A DNA stretch of 64,000 bases from Coriaria nepalensis (lineage: Eukaryota > Streptophyta > Magnoliopsida > Cucurbitales > Coriariaceae), in NCBI GenBank assembly GCA_027186245.1, contig CP114486.1:11422501-11486500 (forward strand), given 5' to 3'. How positions within the stretch are numbered: the first letter of the stretch is position 1; each line of letters starts with the position of its first letter. The position numbers and the translations under genes were made by a program. The notes below the pieces were generated by a model. It saw nothing but the letters and a program-made list of their open reading frames with translations, made no database searches and was not told the DNA's origin. Below, piece by piece: positions 37,101 through 50,418 of the stretch.

Positions 37101-38498
37101 TGACATATATAAGGTATAGATTATATCCATAAATTTTTATAAGAGATATATCATATAAATAATAAATCACATAAAATCACATAATCAAATAATTAATTCC
37201 CTTTTAAGAAATCGAATAAAATACCCCTTTATAATTTGTGTGACGTCACCAATTATGACATATTTATCCTAATAAGAAAGCACAAACGTACACGTATATG
37301 TATATATTGGACGATAATACGTTTACATGTATGAATGCGTATACGCTAGTGGAGCTGGATAAGCTCAATTTTTTAATTCTAATACTTAGCGTGATTAATT
37401 GAGATTTTAAGTTAAATTAAAATTTAGAATAATTTTAATATAAAAATATATTTAAAAAAATCATTAATTATTTTATTTTTTAATATTTTATGTGAATATA
37501 ATAAAAAGTATTTTAAAATTTAATAATTATATATATATATATATATATATATCATAATTATATGAGATTCTATAATATACTAATAATCCTGAAGTTATTG
37601 TCTCTTACTTATGGTAGAACTGGTGGTCCTCGATTCCGTCCCCCTCCATGTTCCTAATTGATTCTCTTTCTAATTTTAATTTTAATTTTAATTTTTTTTG
37701 CAAATGAACGTATCAATTCTTAGAATAAGGTTGACTATTGTGATTAAAGACAGAAGCATACGTTTGATCTTTCAGCGTGACAAATCATAGAGAATAACGT
37801 ATTTCAGTTATATCATATGGTGCCTAAATCAAATGAATCTACCTAATGGGACTGAAAATAAATTATTAAATCAAATGAATCTAGCTAGTGGGACTGAAAA
37901 GAAATTATTACCCTTTGTCCTTATAACAGTAAACAGTCGTGTTTCTCGTTTGATAGAGATCAGATTTGGTTCATTCCTTTGCCTTCACTTTGAATTTCAT
38001 GATCATTTGCAGGCTAGGCATTGAAATAAAGAAAGCTGCTAGATCTGTTTCATGATCAGGTGAAGCCCGTACGTAAGAGTTGAACGGTCAATGCATGCAT
38101 GTATATTAAGCTATGAATAAAGATATGGTTTTGCCAGCTTTTCTACGTGGTAGTTCATATTCTCATCTCACGTCCTTCATGTAATGAAATTGACCCGAGT
38201 TTTAAAGATTTTGAGATTCAATTATTTATTAGATTAATTTTTTGGGATGTATTTTTTCTCAAGACTTTAAGAAGAGATTTATAAAGATTTAAATTATTCG
38301 GACTAATTTTAAAAAAAATGATGTTTTTCTTAATAGTAGGAGTAATTTGCCTCTATGAACTCCACGTGCAAGTTAACTCATGAATCAAACATAGTCAAGT
38401 TCATTCGTTTCTTCTCTATAAACACTAACACAGCTGGGTGCAAAGCTGTAATTAGCTCTCCTAACACACCTCACTTATAGTCTCTAATTAGGAACTTC

Positions 38499-38534
<36 letters not shown>

Positions 38535-39090
38535 CAATTAAGATTCAATAAGTAATAATGACTCAGTAATTTGTGGCGGGACGTAACTTAATTTCTCTGT
38601 GTAGAAAAATTTGAATGTGAATTTGAATTTATAAGAAGAGGTATGAAAATTAGGCCAAAATGATCTACATTCTACTATTAGGTATTAGGTATTAGGTAAA
38701 GACTTTGCTTAATAAAAAGAAAAACCAAAGACAATTTTCTTACAGTCCTAGTTAGCAAAAAATTAATGACTTTCACTTAACATGTTACGTTTGCAATCAG
38801 AGAAATTCCATTAGTGCAAAAACAAACACACATGATGTAAGAAACGTCATGTCCACGTGATTGCAAACAACTTTATCCAATTATTGTCTTATATAATTTC
38901 ATTTAGACCTCTTTAATACACTGATTAGCGAGATATAACAATTCATTAGTTAATTATTATCATATTAATCATTATTAACCTAAGCTTTGATTAATTCAAA
39001 GCCTAAGCTAAGTTCACCCTCATAAGCAACACGAATCTCATAGTCATGTAGTCATGGTCGTAGTCATAGTCATAGGCTTATTTTAAAAGC
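34111..39090. other. Long intergenic region upstream of GH3
   Basis: No gene is recognised in about 5 kb. Open frames here are short and match nothing. Noted structures: a diverged direct repeat at 34446-34590; AT microsatellite at 37528-37553; TTTTAA-type repeat near 37675-37690; and an ATT microsatellite near 38500-38532. The stretch 38900-39500 becomes less AT-rich and carries promoter-like elements of the GH3 gene. Confidence 0.5.
34446..34590. repeat. Two diverged copies of a ~50-bp unit
   Basis: TTTCCCTCGACTTTCTCAGC followed by AACCAAACAGCT, near 34452-34484, is repeated as TTTCCCCTCAGAGTTTCTCG followed by GCAACCAAACAGCT near 34545-34578. The meaning is unknown. The CTCAGCAACCAAACAG core resembles sequence often seen in plant leaders and introns. 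Confidence 0.55.
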
Positions 39091-39096
39091 TTCGGC

Positions 39097-39102
39097 TGTC
39101 TC
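39097..39102 (+). promoter_or_regulatory. Candidate auxin response element TGTCTC (distal)
   Basis: A canonical TGTCTC box 427 nt upstream of the GH3 start codon. GH3 genes are the classical source of this ARF-binding motif. Confidence 0.55.
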
Positions 39103-39262
39103 TTTCTCTCTTGTATAGTTTGTTTTGGATACCTCAAGCCGGCAGCGGCCACCTATCGCTGTCCAAAACCAACAGGCTGGCCCATAAAAGTCTGCCTGGT
39201 CCGTCTGACCAACAGGCCCGGACAAAGCCCATGGTCTACTGCAAAGGCCATCCGGGCCCACC

Positions 39263-39268
39263 TGTCTC
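39263..39268 (+). promoter_or_regulatory. Candidate auxin response element TGTCTC (proximal)
   Basis: A second TGTCTC box, within GGGCCCACCTGTCTC, 261 nt upstream of the start codon. A nearly identical block, GGCCCCACCTGTCCC, follows near 39300. The GGCCCAC context also matches TCP-type sites. Confidence 0.6.
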
Positions 39269-39422
39269 TCATTTCTTACGCCTCACATACGTGTCCCGGC
39301 CCCACCTGTCCCCTCTTTACCCCGCACTTGTTCAGACAAGAGTATTTTTGTCCCCTGACGTGGATGATGACATGGCAACGTAAAACAAATTTAAAAATAC
39401 TCCTCATCTTCACCACTGCACC

Positions 39423-39430
39423 TATATAAA
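39423..39430 (+). promoter_or_regulatory. TATA box of the GH3 gene
   Basis: TATATAAA lies 94 nt upstream of the ATG at 39524, leaving a leader of about 60-65 nt. Confidence 0.7.
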
Positions 39431-39523
39431 CCACCTCCATTTTCACCAGCTATGAGCACAGAGAAAAATAAACTCTTATAACATATATTTCTTCTAGCCT
39501 TGCGTTCATTTTGCTTCCCAATC

Positions 39524-41779
39524 ATGGCCATTGATTCTTCCCTATCGTCCCCATTGGGCCCACCTGCATGCCAGAAGGACGCTAAGGCACTGGAGTTTAT
39601 CGAGGAGATGACGAGAAACACAGATGCCGTGCAAGAGAGGGTGCTGAGTGAGATACTGAGTCGTAACTCGGAGACCGAGTACTTAAACAGATTCAAACTG
39701 AACGGAGCGACAGATCGTAACACGTTCAAGTCCAAACTACCCGTCGTTTCTTACGAGGATCTTCAGCCTGATATTCAACGTATTGCCAATGGCGATCGCT
39801 CGCCTATCTTATCATCACATCCAGTCTCGGAATTTCTCACTAGGTGAGACCAGCTTTTTTTATTTTTATTTTTTGAGGATTTTAATTTAATTTTATAAAT
39901 ACAATTTATGTTTTTATTATTATTTTTTTCTCGCAGTTCTGGAACGTCTGCAGGTGAAAGAAAGCTTATGCCGACAATTCATGACGAGCTTGATCGGCGC
40001 CAGAAACTTTATAGCCTTCTTATGCCTATCATGAACCTGTAGGTGTTTTTTCCTTATGTTTCTCTTTCAAATTCTTCAAAATTTTTTAAAGTTTGATTTC
40101 GACGAAAATAATGTATTTACATGTTGAAAGCAGATAGATTACACCACAAAGTATGGTTAATTAATGATATATATGGGAAATTAATAAATATGATTAGGTC
40201 AAGTAAATCCATATGGACGGAGATCATTAAGTAGTATATACCCGATTATGTATGATCGACTAGCCATGCACAGATTGAAATTGTACCGAGAAAAATAAAT
40301 TTCACGGACAAATAAAACAACAGATGTTGGGCCGACAATCATGGAAGTTATATTTAAGTTATGATTACTCAACTTTTTCTGACAATTTTAATATACCATT
40401 ACACCAGGTATGTTCCAGGATTGGACAAAGGGAAAGGACTCTACTTCTTATTCATCAAGGCCGAAACAAAGACGCCGGGAGGGCTTGTCGCACGTCCAGT
40501 CCTAACAAGCTACTACAAAAGCGAACAGTTCAAGACTCGGCCATACGACTCCTACAATGTCTACACGAGCCCTGACGAAGCGATTCTTTGCGCCGACTCG
40601 TTCCAAAGCATGTACACTCAGATGCTCTGTGGACTGTTCATGCGGGAAGAAGTCCTTCGTGTCGGGGCCGTTTTTGCTTCCGGCCTGCTCCGAGCCATCG
40701 GCTTCCTCAAAAACAACTGGCAACAACTGGCCCATGACATTCGTACCGGAACCCTGAACCCTAAAATCACCGACCCTTCGATCATCGAATGCATGGCGAA
40801 GATTTTGAAGCCCCTTCCGGAACTTTCCAAACTCATCATCGGAGAATGTGAAAGTGAAAACTGGGAAAGAATTATCACAAGGATTTGGCCCAACACGAAG
40901 TACCTTGATGTTATTGTTACGGGTGCTATGGCACAGTATATTCCAACATTGGAATATTATAGTGGGGGTTTGCCAATGGCTTGTACCATGTATGCTTCAT
41001 CGGAGTGTTACTTTGGGCCTAATCTCAACCCCATGTGCAAACCTTCTGAAGTTACTTACACCATTATGCCCAACATGGCTTATTTCGAGTTCATTCCTCA
41101 TGGCGACAGTTCTATTTCTCGCGACTCTCCTCCCCGACTTCTTGACATGGTCGACCTGGAAATCGGGAAAGAGTATGAATTGGTCATCACAACTTACGCT
41201 GGACTCAATCGCTACCGAGTTGGGGATATTCTGCAAGTTACAGGCTTTCACAACTCCGCTCCACAGTTTAAATTTGTAAGAAGAAAAAATGTTTTGTTGA
41301 GTATTGACGCGGACAAAACGGATGAGTCTGAGTTACAAAAAGCAATCGAAAATGCTTCATTGTTGTTACAAGAGTTCAATACAAGTGTGGTTGAGTACAC
41401 GAGCCACGGTGACACGAAAACTATTCCCGGACATTACGTCATTTACTGGGAATTGTTTGTGAAAGATTCGTCGAACCCACCAACCGATGAGGTGCTTAAC
41501 AATTGCTGTTTGACCATGGAGGAGAATCTCAACACGGTGTACCGACAAGGTCGGGTTGCTGATAACTCGATCGGCCCCCTCGAGATAAGGGTGGTGAAAA
41601 ACGGGACATTTGAGGAGCTTATGGATTATGCAATTTCGAGAGGCGCATCAATTAATCAGTATAAGGTACCAAGGTGTGTGAATTTCACACCTATTATGGA
41701 ACTACTAGATTCTCGGATTGTTTCGACTCATTTCAGCCCTGCATTGCCACATTGGACTCCAGAACGTCGTCGTTTCTAA
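39524..41779 (+). CDS. GH3: Group II GH3 IAA-amido synthetase
   Basis: GH3 enzymes adenylate indole-3-acetic acid and join it to amino acids, lowering free auxin. Three exons, 39524-39843, 39937-40038 and 40408-41779, with canonical borders and phases that close, give 597 residues, typical for group II GH3. The start is the first ATG after the TATA box. Nucleotide-binding motif 1 [10 protein letters not shown] is at residues 107-116; motif 2 is YASSECYFG; motif 3 is YRVGDILQV. The C-terminal lobe ends [13 protein letters not shown] and [12 protein letters not shown], characteristic of the auxin-conjugating GH3.1-GH3.6 clade. Nothing is missing. Induction by auxin through ARFs is likely given the two TGTCTC boxes. 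By position it corresponds to Arabidopsis GH3.2/GH3.3. Confidence 0.95.
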
Positions 41780-42991
41780 TCGGTATTTCATCGAAGTACG
41801 TGTAGTGATTATAGACTCCAAAGTATTCAAGACTAAGGAGCCACTTAATAATAAGCGAAAGCTAGCTATAGCATTGTTGAATGTTGATTATGACTTTTAA
41901 AAGTGTGTTTGTTTTTTGTATCTTTCTCTTTCTTGAAATGGATGAAGTTCGTCTCTGTGATATAAAAAGTTCAAGTAATGTACTCTCTACATGCGCATGC
42001 TGAGATGTAATTAAGTGTGATTGATATCTATAAGCTTTGTCTGATTCATCGTATTCGTCTCATTACTCATTATTATAAACATTTGGATTTGGCTTATTAG
42101 CTTTATCGCAGCTTTGTTAAAAATTTGTAAGAAAAGATGGTTTGAACTTCATTTTTGTCTTTTTTGAATTTCTTGCCAACAACATTGTAAAATTTCTATG
42201 ATGATTATAACCATTAATAACTCTATATTATGGAGCGCTGTTTCCCTAGCTAGGTTTTTTCATTTTGTTTTTAATGACTCTGAAATTTAGTGCACGTAGT
42301 AGGGTTAGCTAGCTAGTTAGATGTAATATTCCTCACATGTGTAGATTTTCAATCTGTGGGGATATGCTGTGGATTAGTTATCTGTTTGAATTAGATTGAT
42401 CAGCGTTGACTGATGTTTCTTGTAGAGCGATCTTTTAAATTACTTGACATTCTATTAAGATTTTGAGTATTCGTTAAAATCTTTGTCAATATGTAAAAAT
42501 GTGTTACTTAATCCGTCTAAGAATTTACGGAGGAGTAAGTCGGTTCAATCCAATCGTTATCCGTTGAAGAAATATCTCGATCGGAGTTAAATTAGTCGGA
42601 TTAGTTAATTCGAATTTATCCGACTGAGTAGATCTGATCTGGCCAAGGCTCGGCAGCTGTTGAGGATTGAAATCCACCGGGTCTGGCGGGTTGAATCAGA
42701 CCATTTGACCAATCCTAATAGTAGAATCCTTAGGACGTAATATTTTTTTTTCTTAAAAAAGTAATATGTAAACTAAATAATATATGTTCGTGAGGACCTT
42801 TTTTGAAAGAAGGTAGAGAATATAATCACGATATATGAGACTATGACATATATATCATGGGACATGGTTGCATACATGCTTATAATATATATATATATAT
42901 ATAGTTTGTTTTAATTCATTCTTTTTCCGCAACGCATATAGTACTCATATAGAGTTTTATTTATTGCATGAGAATAAAGAAGTCGATAAAA

Positions 42992-43026
<35 letters not shown>

Positions 43027-43352
43027 AATGGAAGAAATGTAAAGACCAAATTGGGGGTTCTCTTTTTAGGCAGATTTGGTGGGTGCCCGTAACATGCATT
43101 TAATCATGTGCTTATAAATGGACGTTGTTAATTACAAGATTTTTGTGGATCTTGTATGAAAACAAGAACAAAATGATGTCCATTTTGGACATTGTTTTGG
43201 GATCTAAATGGAAAGTCGGCTCTTTTGATATTTGATCCCTTAGTCCACTGTGCAAGCAACAATATATGTACATACTACATAGAGATTAGAGAGAATCAAA
43301 TTAATTTATCTTTTATTTAAAAGTATTTATATCCGGTTCTTTAATAATAATA

Positions 43353-43390
<38 letters not shown>

Positions 43391-43741
43391 TATATAAACT
43401 ATAATAAAGAATATAAATAGAATATCGTTAGTTATTTTTCACTTTAAATATAAAAAAAATTAAAGTTATTTTTCAAATAAGAATTATTATAACTTCTTTA
43501 TAATTTAAATTAAATTATAAAATTAAAAATCAGATATAAAGTTATCTAAAAAATTATTTATTAAATCTACAAATATAATATATATTGATTAAAATTAAAC
43601 GAAATAATAAATAAATAAAAAATCATAAAGAACCGAATTTGAATACTCTTAACAACAGTTTACGAAATCTTTTTTTTTTTTTCTTTCAAATTTTAATAAA
43701 TTTGGAAAGTCTTAAATAAATATAAATAACTTCAATTTTAA
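41780..43741. other. Intergenic downstream of GH3
   Basis: The 3' UTR probably occupies the first 200 nt or so. Otherwise no gene is recognised. Microsatellites: AT near 42884-42902, an AAAT-type repeat near 42985-43027, and AT near 43352-43378. Confidence 0.5.
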
Positions 43742-45440
43742 TGAGATCGGAGAATCATGCTCTAATAAAGTTCATGTATCAATCCAGGCGGGCTCACTTG
43801 CTCATGTTCCTTCCCATTTAACAATGACAAGTTGCCCTCTTCGTGACCTTGAAGAGAGAACTTTTCACCTTTAATGGAGAATTCCATTAGCAAATTTTTA
43901 TAAATCCCATAAGATTGGCCCCAATGACTGTAACCATATTGCTTCAAGAACAACATCGCATCCCGCCAAAGAAAAGAGAAATAAATCGGTTGCAATAGGA
44001 AGGCCTTGAAATTTAAGCTGAACATTTGCGCATCGCACAACACATGGAATCTTTTCACCGTTGGCTACCATGACATTAATGGGACAATGTATTAGCTATT
44101 GTAAAGAACAGCGGCAACATGCATTATGTTGTGGGTTGGAGTTCCAGTAATAGCGGGTAAAGAGATTGTGGGATCAATTGCCTCATCATCTAGCTAATTT
44201 CCATATTGACTTTGTGATCTTCTTCATTGGTGACCTCCAATTGAAATAATGTTTTGAGTTTTGCATCGATATCTCGGTGCGAATTTTTCGTCACGATTGT
44301 AAAATAGACCACACTCGCGACGACTTCTCATCTCTGCAAATGAAAGTTGTTTCACAGCGAGAGAGGAGGGTGGTGTTGGTGTGCTTGTGGTGGCAATGCG
44401 ACGGCTACTAAGAGAGTCTTTTCGGGTTTGCTCCTGCATTCTTGCTAATGCAATGGCCTTGGTGAGTGAGGTTGGACGAAACATCTTGACTACATTATGA
44501 ATATCACCCGTGAGACCACTAATGAAAGTCCGAGTAAGAAAGCGTTCTGATAAATCCATCTACTCGGTCCGAGAGTGCTTCGAATCGCTATTGGTAGTCA
44601 ATGACAGTGATGGTGTGCTGCAGCTTCGTGAGCACGCCTTATGGGCCATCATATTCAGTTGGACCAAAACGACTTTCTAATGTCGTGACAAATGATGGCC
44701 AATCAGTGAGTGTGTCGGCATGTTGGAGGTATTTCTAATACTGCAGTGAGTGTGAAGTAAAATATTATATAGTTGAAAATATTGTTCAGCTTGCATAATC
44801 CAACCTGTGGGATCCTCTTCGCCATCATATTTCAGTAGATCGAGCTTAGGCTGCTTGATGGTGGGTGCTCTTTCTGTCCGTGCAGTAGACGAAGATGCCG
44901 CAGACTGTCGGGGATTGCCCGGTTGGTGGGACAAAGACAGCTCACGAACGTGCGCTGAAAAAGTAGCCATCTCTTGAAGCACCTCGAGTGCATGAGACTG
45001 TTCTTCGACCTGCTCCAATGACTCATGTTACTGAACAACTATCTCTGCAATGTTCTTAACTCGTAAATTAGGTGGAATAGTGCTTTCAGACATGATCGGG
45101 ATCGAGACTCTAATACCAATTGATGTGTGAAGCAGAAGAAGATAAAAGTAGCCAAATTCGAGATGGAGAGTCTCCTTAAGAATCAATGATTCAAATTTTC
45201 ATTCATCTTTAAGATCCATTATACTAACACCGTATTTCTCCAACTATCCAACTACTACCACTATCTTAACTATTTTATTGAAACTAAATAGAATAACTTC
45301 TATGTAGTGAACTTAGTCAAAATGAACAGATTTATTTTATCCGAACTAAAATTTTTAAACCTATTTATTTAATATTTAATTATTTCAATAAAATAAATTA
45401 AATCATTTAATAAAATAAAAGATATACAAAAAATTCGGTA
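43742..45440 (-). mobile_element. Truncated Ty3/gypsy retrotransposon (LTR end, gag, protease)
   Basis: Minus strand. A PBS-like TGGTATTAGAG lies at about 45108-45118, next to a putative LTR end TGATGTGTGAAGC at 45121. Gag follows at 45060-44224: KLDLLKYDGEEDPTGWIMQA, then RFLTRTFISGL and a CCHC-like remnant ending DEKFAPRYRC. An aspartic-protease-like segment follows (44058-43762), where SLNFKAFLLQPIYF and LLMEFSIKGEKFSLQGHE echo the gypsy protease region. Reverse transcriptase and everything 3' are absent, so the element is cut off at about 43742. The outer border of its 5' LTR is uncertain. Confidence 0.75.
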
Positions 45441-46655
45441 TCAGAAATTCAGTTAAAAACCCGCTAAAACTGACACGTTTTACCATTTTGTCCAAAACTG
45501 GGCCGCTTGTGTTCCCTATTTCGACCCAAATGGGATGTAACAAAATCGAACGTCTAATATTTGGTCCAAAACTTCAGAAATGGGCTGGATCCAATCTGAG
45601 AGATGAGATCATCAACTGCTCCTATAGGCTATAATTTTATAAGCAAATTCTTATAACCTAATGTTTTTGGTAAACCGGATTATCTGAACTCCAGTTTGTC
45701 TAGAATCAACCGTTTAAACTGTGACAATGATGGAAATCGAGTCACTGCTACCTAATCGGAGTGTGATGTGGCGACGTGGACAAGCACTGTGGGAGGACCA
45801 TAAGCGTCTGCATCTTTCATTTTAATTAGTTAGGTCACAAGTCAAGCAATATTTATTTTATTTATATTTATTTATTTATTCCATTTTCCCTTTCCACTTT
45901 CATTAGTTGCTATCACAGAGAAGTGTTTTAAGTACAGTACTTTACTGGAGTGGTAGGATCTTTTTGTGTTTGTTTCGCATATTTTTTTTCCAATAAAAGT
46001 AGATGATACCTTGCTTAAAACCTAAGTCATTATAAATAATATATATATATATATATATATAACCGTTCAATAGCTGCATGGACCAAAATGACACATTCAC
46101 CCTTCACTGGTTGGGTGAATGACCTTCACGATTGAGATTGGGAAGAGTAAATTAGAAATTACTATATCTTTTTATATTTTATAAATTAAATTTAGATCTA
46201 TAGTCTTAAAATTCCAATAAAAAATTAAATAATTTTTTATTTTAATAATCAAATCTATTTTTTAGTCTAACTCATATTTAATAATCTATTTTCCTTTATC
46301 TTTTTCTTTTATCAAGATGAGTTATCTTATTTTTTAATCTTAATCATAACAAAAAAAAAAGATCGGATAAAAAATGGGATGAATTGTTATAATGAAGCAA
46401 ATAACATAATTAATTATATCCTTAAATTGATGGATCGAGTTTTGTTAGTATTGAGTAGATAATTTGTTTGAAGGATGAGTCTTAGGTCGAAATATCAACT
46501 TGATCATTTCAAAATTCACATTTCTAAAAGACATCAGTCATAAGGATCTACACATGATCCATATAAGAGAGATTGCAGGCAATTCTAACTATTAATGTGG
46601 AAATTCATTTAAGCTGAAGGGCTCCACAGTTGATAGTATGCTCTAAGATTAATAT
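45441..46655. other. Intergenic, no gene recognised
   Basis: AT-rich spacer between two gypsy remnants, with an AT microsatellite near 46039-46061. No gene seen. Confidence 0.45.
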
Positions 46656-48540
46656 TCCTGCACATATGAAATAAGGAGAGGTCAGAGTTATAGTCAGCTA
46701 ATCCACCTCTAATGCTCAAGTCAATTAGAGAAAGTTAAAAATATTTTATAAAGAGAGTTTGAGTGTAAAAGATGGATTACCTTATTCTCCAAGCATTCTT
46801 TAGTTTATATACATTTGATATGATGTGAAACCTTAGACACCTTTACACTTCTTGAGTATACCAACACTTAATGAATCAACAAAGTGTAAACATTGGCCTA
46901 GATGACCATAACGTCATTGTGAGGATAAATAATGTCTTCCTCATCCAAGTAGTTGAAGGTTATGTTCACGATATTCTTTGGTTGAGGAATCATGGATATG
47001 GAGAAAACTTCTTCCTAAGCTAAGCTTCTCGTCCATTCATTCATTTGACGATGTGAATATCTTTTTTTAGGTCTTCCAATAATTACCTGAATTTCCCCTG
47101 CAACATTCTAATATCTAGAATTTACCTCAGTTTTTGCTTTAGTTTTGTTCTCCCTCCTATTATTTCTTCTTTCTCCTCTCAGGTTTTCTCTTCCTTCTCT
47201 ACTAACATATTCTCCAAAATGACCATCCTAGATTAATCTTTCAATTTCTCTCTTTTAGTGAATACAATCATTAGTCTTGTGGTCATGATTGCTATTGTAC
47301 TTACAATATAACCTCATATTGCGTTTAGTTGGGAAGTTCTTCAAAAGCTCAAGATCTTTAAACAGATTGTGATATCTTATCTAAGCGTAAATGACCTGAA
47401 TACTTGCCACAAAAAAAGTGAAGGTATCTCTCAAATAGGGGAATCCCCCTTTTCTGTCTGAACTTCTCTTTTTGTCCTCATTCTCTCTTCTGTCATCCTT
47501 TCATTATCTTTTACCTTTCAGGTTATCCTTCTGCCTTTTTAGATCCCCACCCCTTCCTTGCTGACTCTTCAGCTGTGATACAAGTACCTCCTCAACCACA
47601 TATATCTTTTTAGCCTCCAACAATGCCTTAATATAATAGTTAAATCACTTTTTACCAGAATAAGTAATGAGTTTCTTATCAGACGTTCCTTACAAAAAGG
47701 CATGCAAGACCCTTATGTCTCTTAGCCTACCTACATTTTTCAAGGCATTGTTGAATTGTTTAACATAGTCTAGAAGAGTTTCCCTTGGGTTATGCTTGAT
47801 TGTAAATAAGTTCATGAGGGGAAGCCATGTGTTAGCTGCTCTAAATAAATTTGACACAAATAGCTGCTTTAGCTCATCAAAGGAACCGAGAGATCCATGC
47901 GCGATACTAGTCTATAGCTGATTCCAACAAAGTAATATAGAAAACCTGAAACATTAGTTCATCCCTAAAGAATTCCTTCTTATGGATAAGTAGCCATATG
48001 GTCATGAGAATCTCTTGTTCCATCATATAAGGTTATAGTTGGGGGCATGAACTTCTTTGGCGCCTTTGCGCTCAATACCCTATCAATAAATAGACTTTCA
48101 GGCTCATCCATACAATGGCCAGTCCTTTCTGTAATTGCTTCTAACTCCCTTATCTTCTTGACTAACCATTCAATGACTTTGGCTTAGTTAGTAGACGCTT
48201 CAGCATGGACCTTGAGAAGTATGGGTCCCTTTAACACTGGAAGTGAACTAGGACTCCAAGTAGGGTCAGAAGAACCCTCTGCCTTATTCTCTTCCCAGTA
48301 TATTCTCACATTTAGGTGGGAAAGCACCTATGCACGCACAAAACAATGAGTGGCTGGGGTTATGATAGACCAACCTCTTTCCAACACTCAAGTCAGTTAG
48401 GGAAACTTATAAGTATTTTGTGGAGAGAGTTTTAATGTAAAAGATAGATTGTCATATTCTCCAAGTATTATTTAGTTTATATATCTCTGATATGTTGTAA
48501 GACCATAGACACTTTTATATATGTCGTCTTTCCACTGTAT
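46656..48540 (-). mobile_element. Short gypsy-type element: LTR - gag remnant - LTR
   Basis: Two direct repeats of about 210 bp bound the element, at about 46656-46870 and 48332-48540. They share GTGTAAAAGAT-GATT, ATTCTCCAAG, TTTAGTTTATATA and TAGACAC blocks. On the minus strand between them is a degraded gypsy gag. Near 47960-47700 it reads FDELKQLFVSNLFRAANTWL and LKNVGRLRDIRVL. Near 47330-47230 it has a zinc knuckle, YCKYNSNHDHKTNDC, followed by KREIERLI and DGHFGEYVSREGR. No protease, reverse transcriptase or integrase is present. Several stops interrupt gag. Confidence 0.7.
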
Positions 48541-50418
48541 ATGATCCTAACTTTTCTTTGCTCCACAGTCTATGTTAGAGCTCATCTTTCTCTGCCATGA
48601 TTGAGATTTGCACCATATTAAGTTGTTATAAAAATACATCATATTCATCATATTGTTTCTCAGTCTTAACCCTTAAGTCTTGTCTCGTGTCGATGATACA
48701 CAAGCGAGCATCATGGTCAACCTCAACTTCATCCCAACTACGATCCAATCTACTCAGTTACATTGGTACCCGTTGAGTCCATCACTCCTCAATTTCAATA
48801 GACTTGCTTCATAGTTCAATAAGTCTGATAACATTTAATTTGAGACCGATCATATTCGTTACATACTGGACTCGAAATCTTACGCTTAGAATGCCCAAAA
48901 TCTTATCCTCACACTAACTTTAAAACAAACCGTGATCGCTAGAGCACAAAAGTTGCGAAATTGCCAACTTTTTTGGTTTTATCTAATAATTATTGGCTTG
49001 AATCATGGGTCAACTGTATCAGTTGGACGATTAGAAAGGACTAGGAAGCTTCATGTTGGATTTTCTGAGCTCCCAAACAAACTGACTGTCAGCTTCCAAA
49101 CAATAGGAGACAATGCAATCTAGTGAAAGGAAACAATAGGGGAATAGTCCAATAGCTTCTCACATAGGCATGGCCATTTTCCTCCTCGGCTACTCCCATC
49201 TGGCCATCTTACGACCTCGTTTCTTAGACTTTTAGTGAATTCTTCTTTTTGTTTTATTTTTACTCTACCTTTTATGGCAATTCAATAGTCCCATGCTGTT
49301 CCATAATGTAATGGCGTGAAAAATGCATTCGATTGAAAAAATAACATGACTTGTGTATGACCCGTCATTCATTTTTTAAATGCTTGGACAAACAAAAATA
49401 TAATTAACGTTACAGAGATTAAATTTAAATAATGGGCATGGACTTTCCCTTCTCTCGACTACAACCATGAGACCATCTTACCACGTCGTTTTAGTGAAGT
49501 CTTATTTTGTTTTATGACAGGACATGAATTTTAATGATTCTGGCACGGCAAACTATATTATCCTGAAGTGCATTAAATTACTAGCACGCATAACAAAATT
49601 GACTCGTACACTTGTTATGAATTTTGTCTCATCTTATGGTTTTTTGTTTGGGTTTCGGTCTTCTTTTGGCCTTGATCTTGATCTCATCTTTTTCTGCCAC
49701 ATGGACTCATGTAATGGTAAACAAATTTTTAGTATATTATTATAAAAATAAATTAATTTATTATAAATATTTATTATATATTACAGCCCGCTGCCAAATT
49801 GACAAAAACTCATCAAATCTCTTACTTTGAATCTTACATAATATTTAAGAGGAAATGAGAGATAGCACAGCGGTTAGAGACAACGACATCATACTGGTGC
49901 TAGCTTTTTTTTTTTTTTTTTGGCCAAAGAGTACTCCAAATGGTTTAAACGGTTAGGATGATCCCATCGTTAGGCCCCGTCTGAGGTTGGGTGCCAAAAT
50001 TTTGGATCAAATGTTGGTGATTTTTTTTTTTTAAATGTTACCAATTACATAGCGTGGTGGTAAGTAAGAATCAATATCATATTATAAACCAATTCTAGAG
50101 GTAAAGAGCTATCGGTATATCTTGTCAAATTCAATTAGATGACCGCTGAATTTCCAATCGGTCGGTCTGATTGCGATCAGAGGACGTTGTATGATGTGCC
50201 ACTTGTCATAGTTATATTGGGGATGACAACTGATGCCATTTGTTGCATCTTGTGCTCGTGCGCAACCTATTTTTTTCCCAGTGAGGGAGGAGGAATCAAA
50301 ATCCACGCATAAGATTCTTGGGAGACTTGAACCATAATTCTTCGCCATTAACTACCATTCTCTCTCAGGGCCAACAGCTAGCTCAGACTTCTCACCGTAC
50401 ACTCGCCCACACTAAACC
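48541..50418. other. Intergenic upstream of NRAMP
   Basis: No gene is recognised. At 49855-50110 there is a T run (about 49904-49921) flanked by two tRNA-A-box-like strings, TAGCACAGCGGTTAGAG (near 49864) and TAGCGTGGTGGTAAGTAAG (near 50050), possibly SINE debris. The last ~80 nt before 50419 are CT-rich and probably NRAMP 5' leader. Confidence 0.4.

Noticed and set aside
49864..49905. A tRNA gene
   Set aside because: An A-box-like string is present but there is no cloverleaf and no matching B box or acceptor stem.
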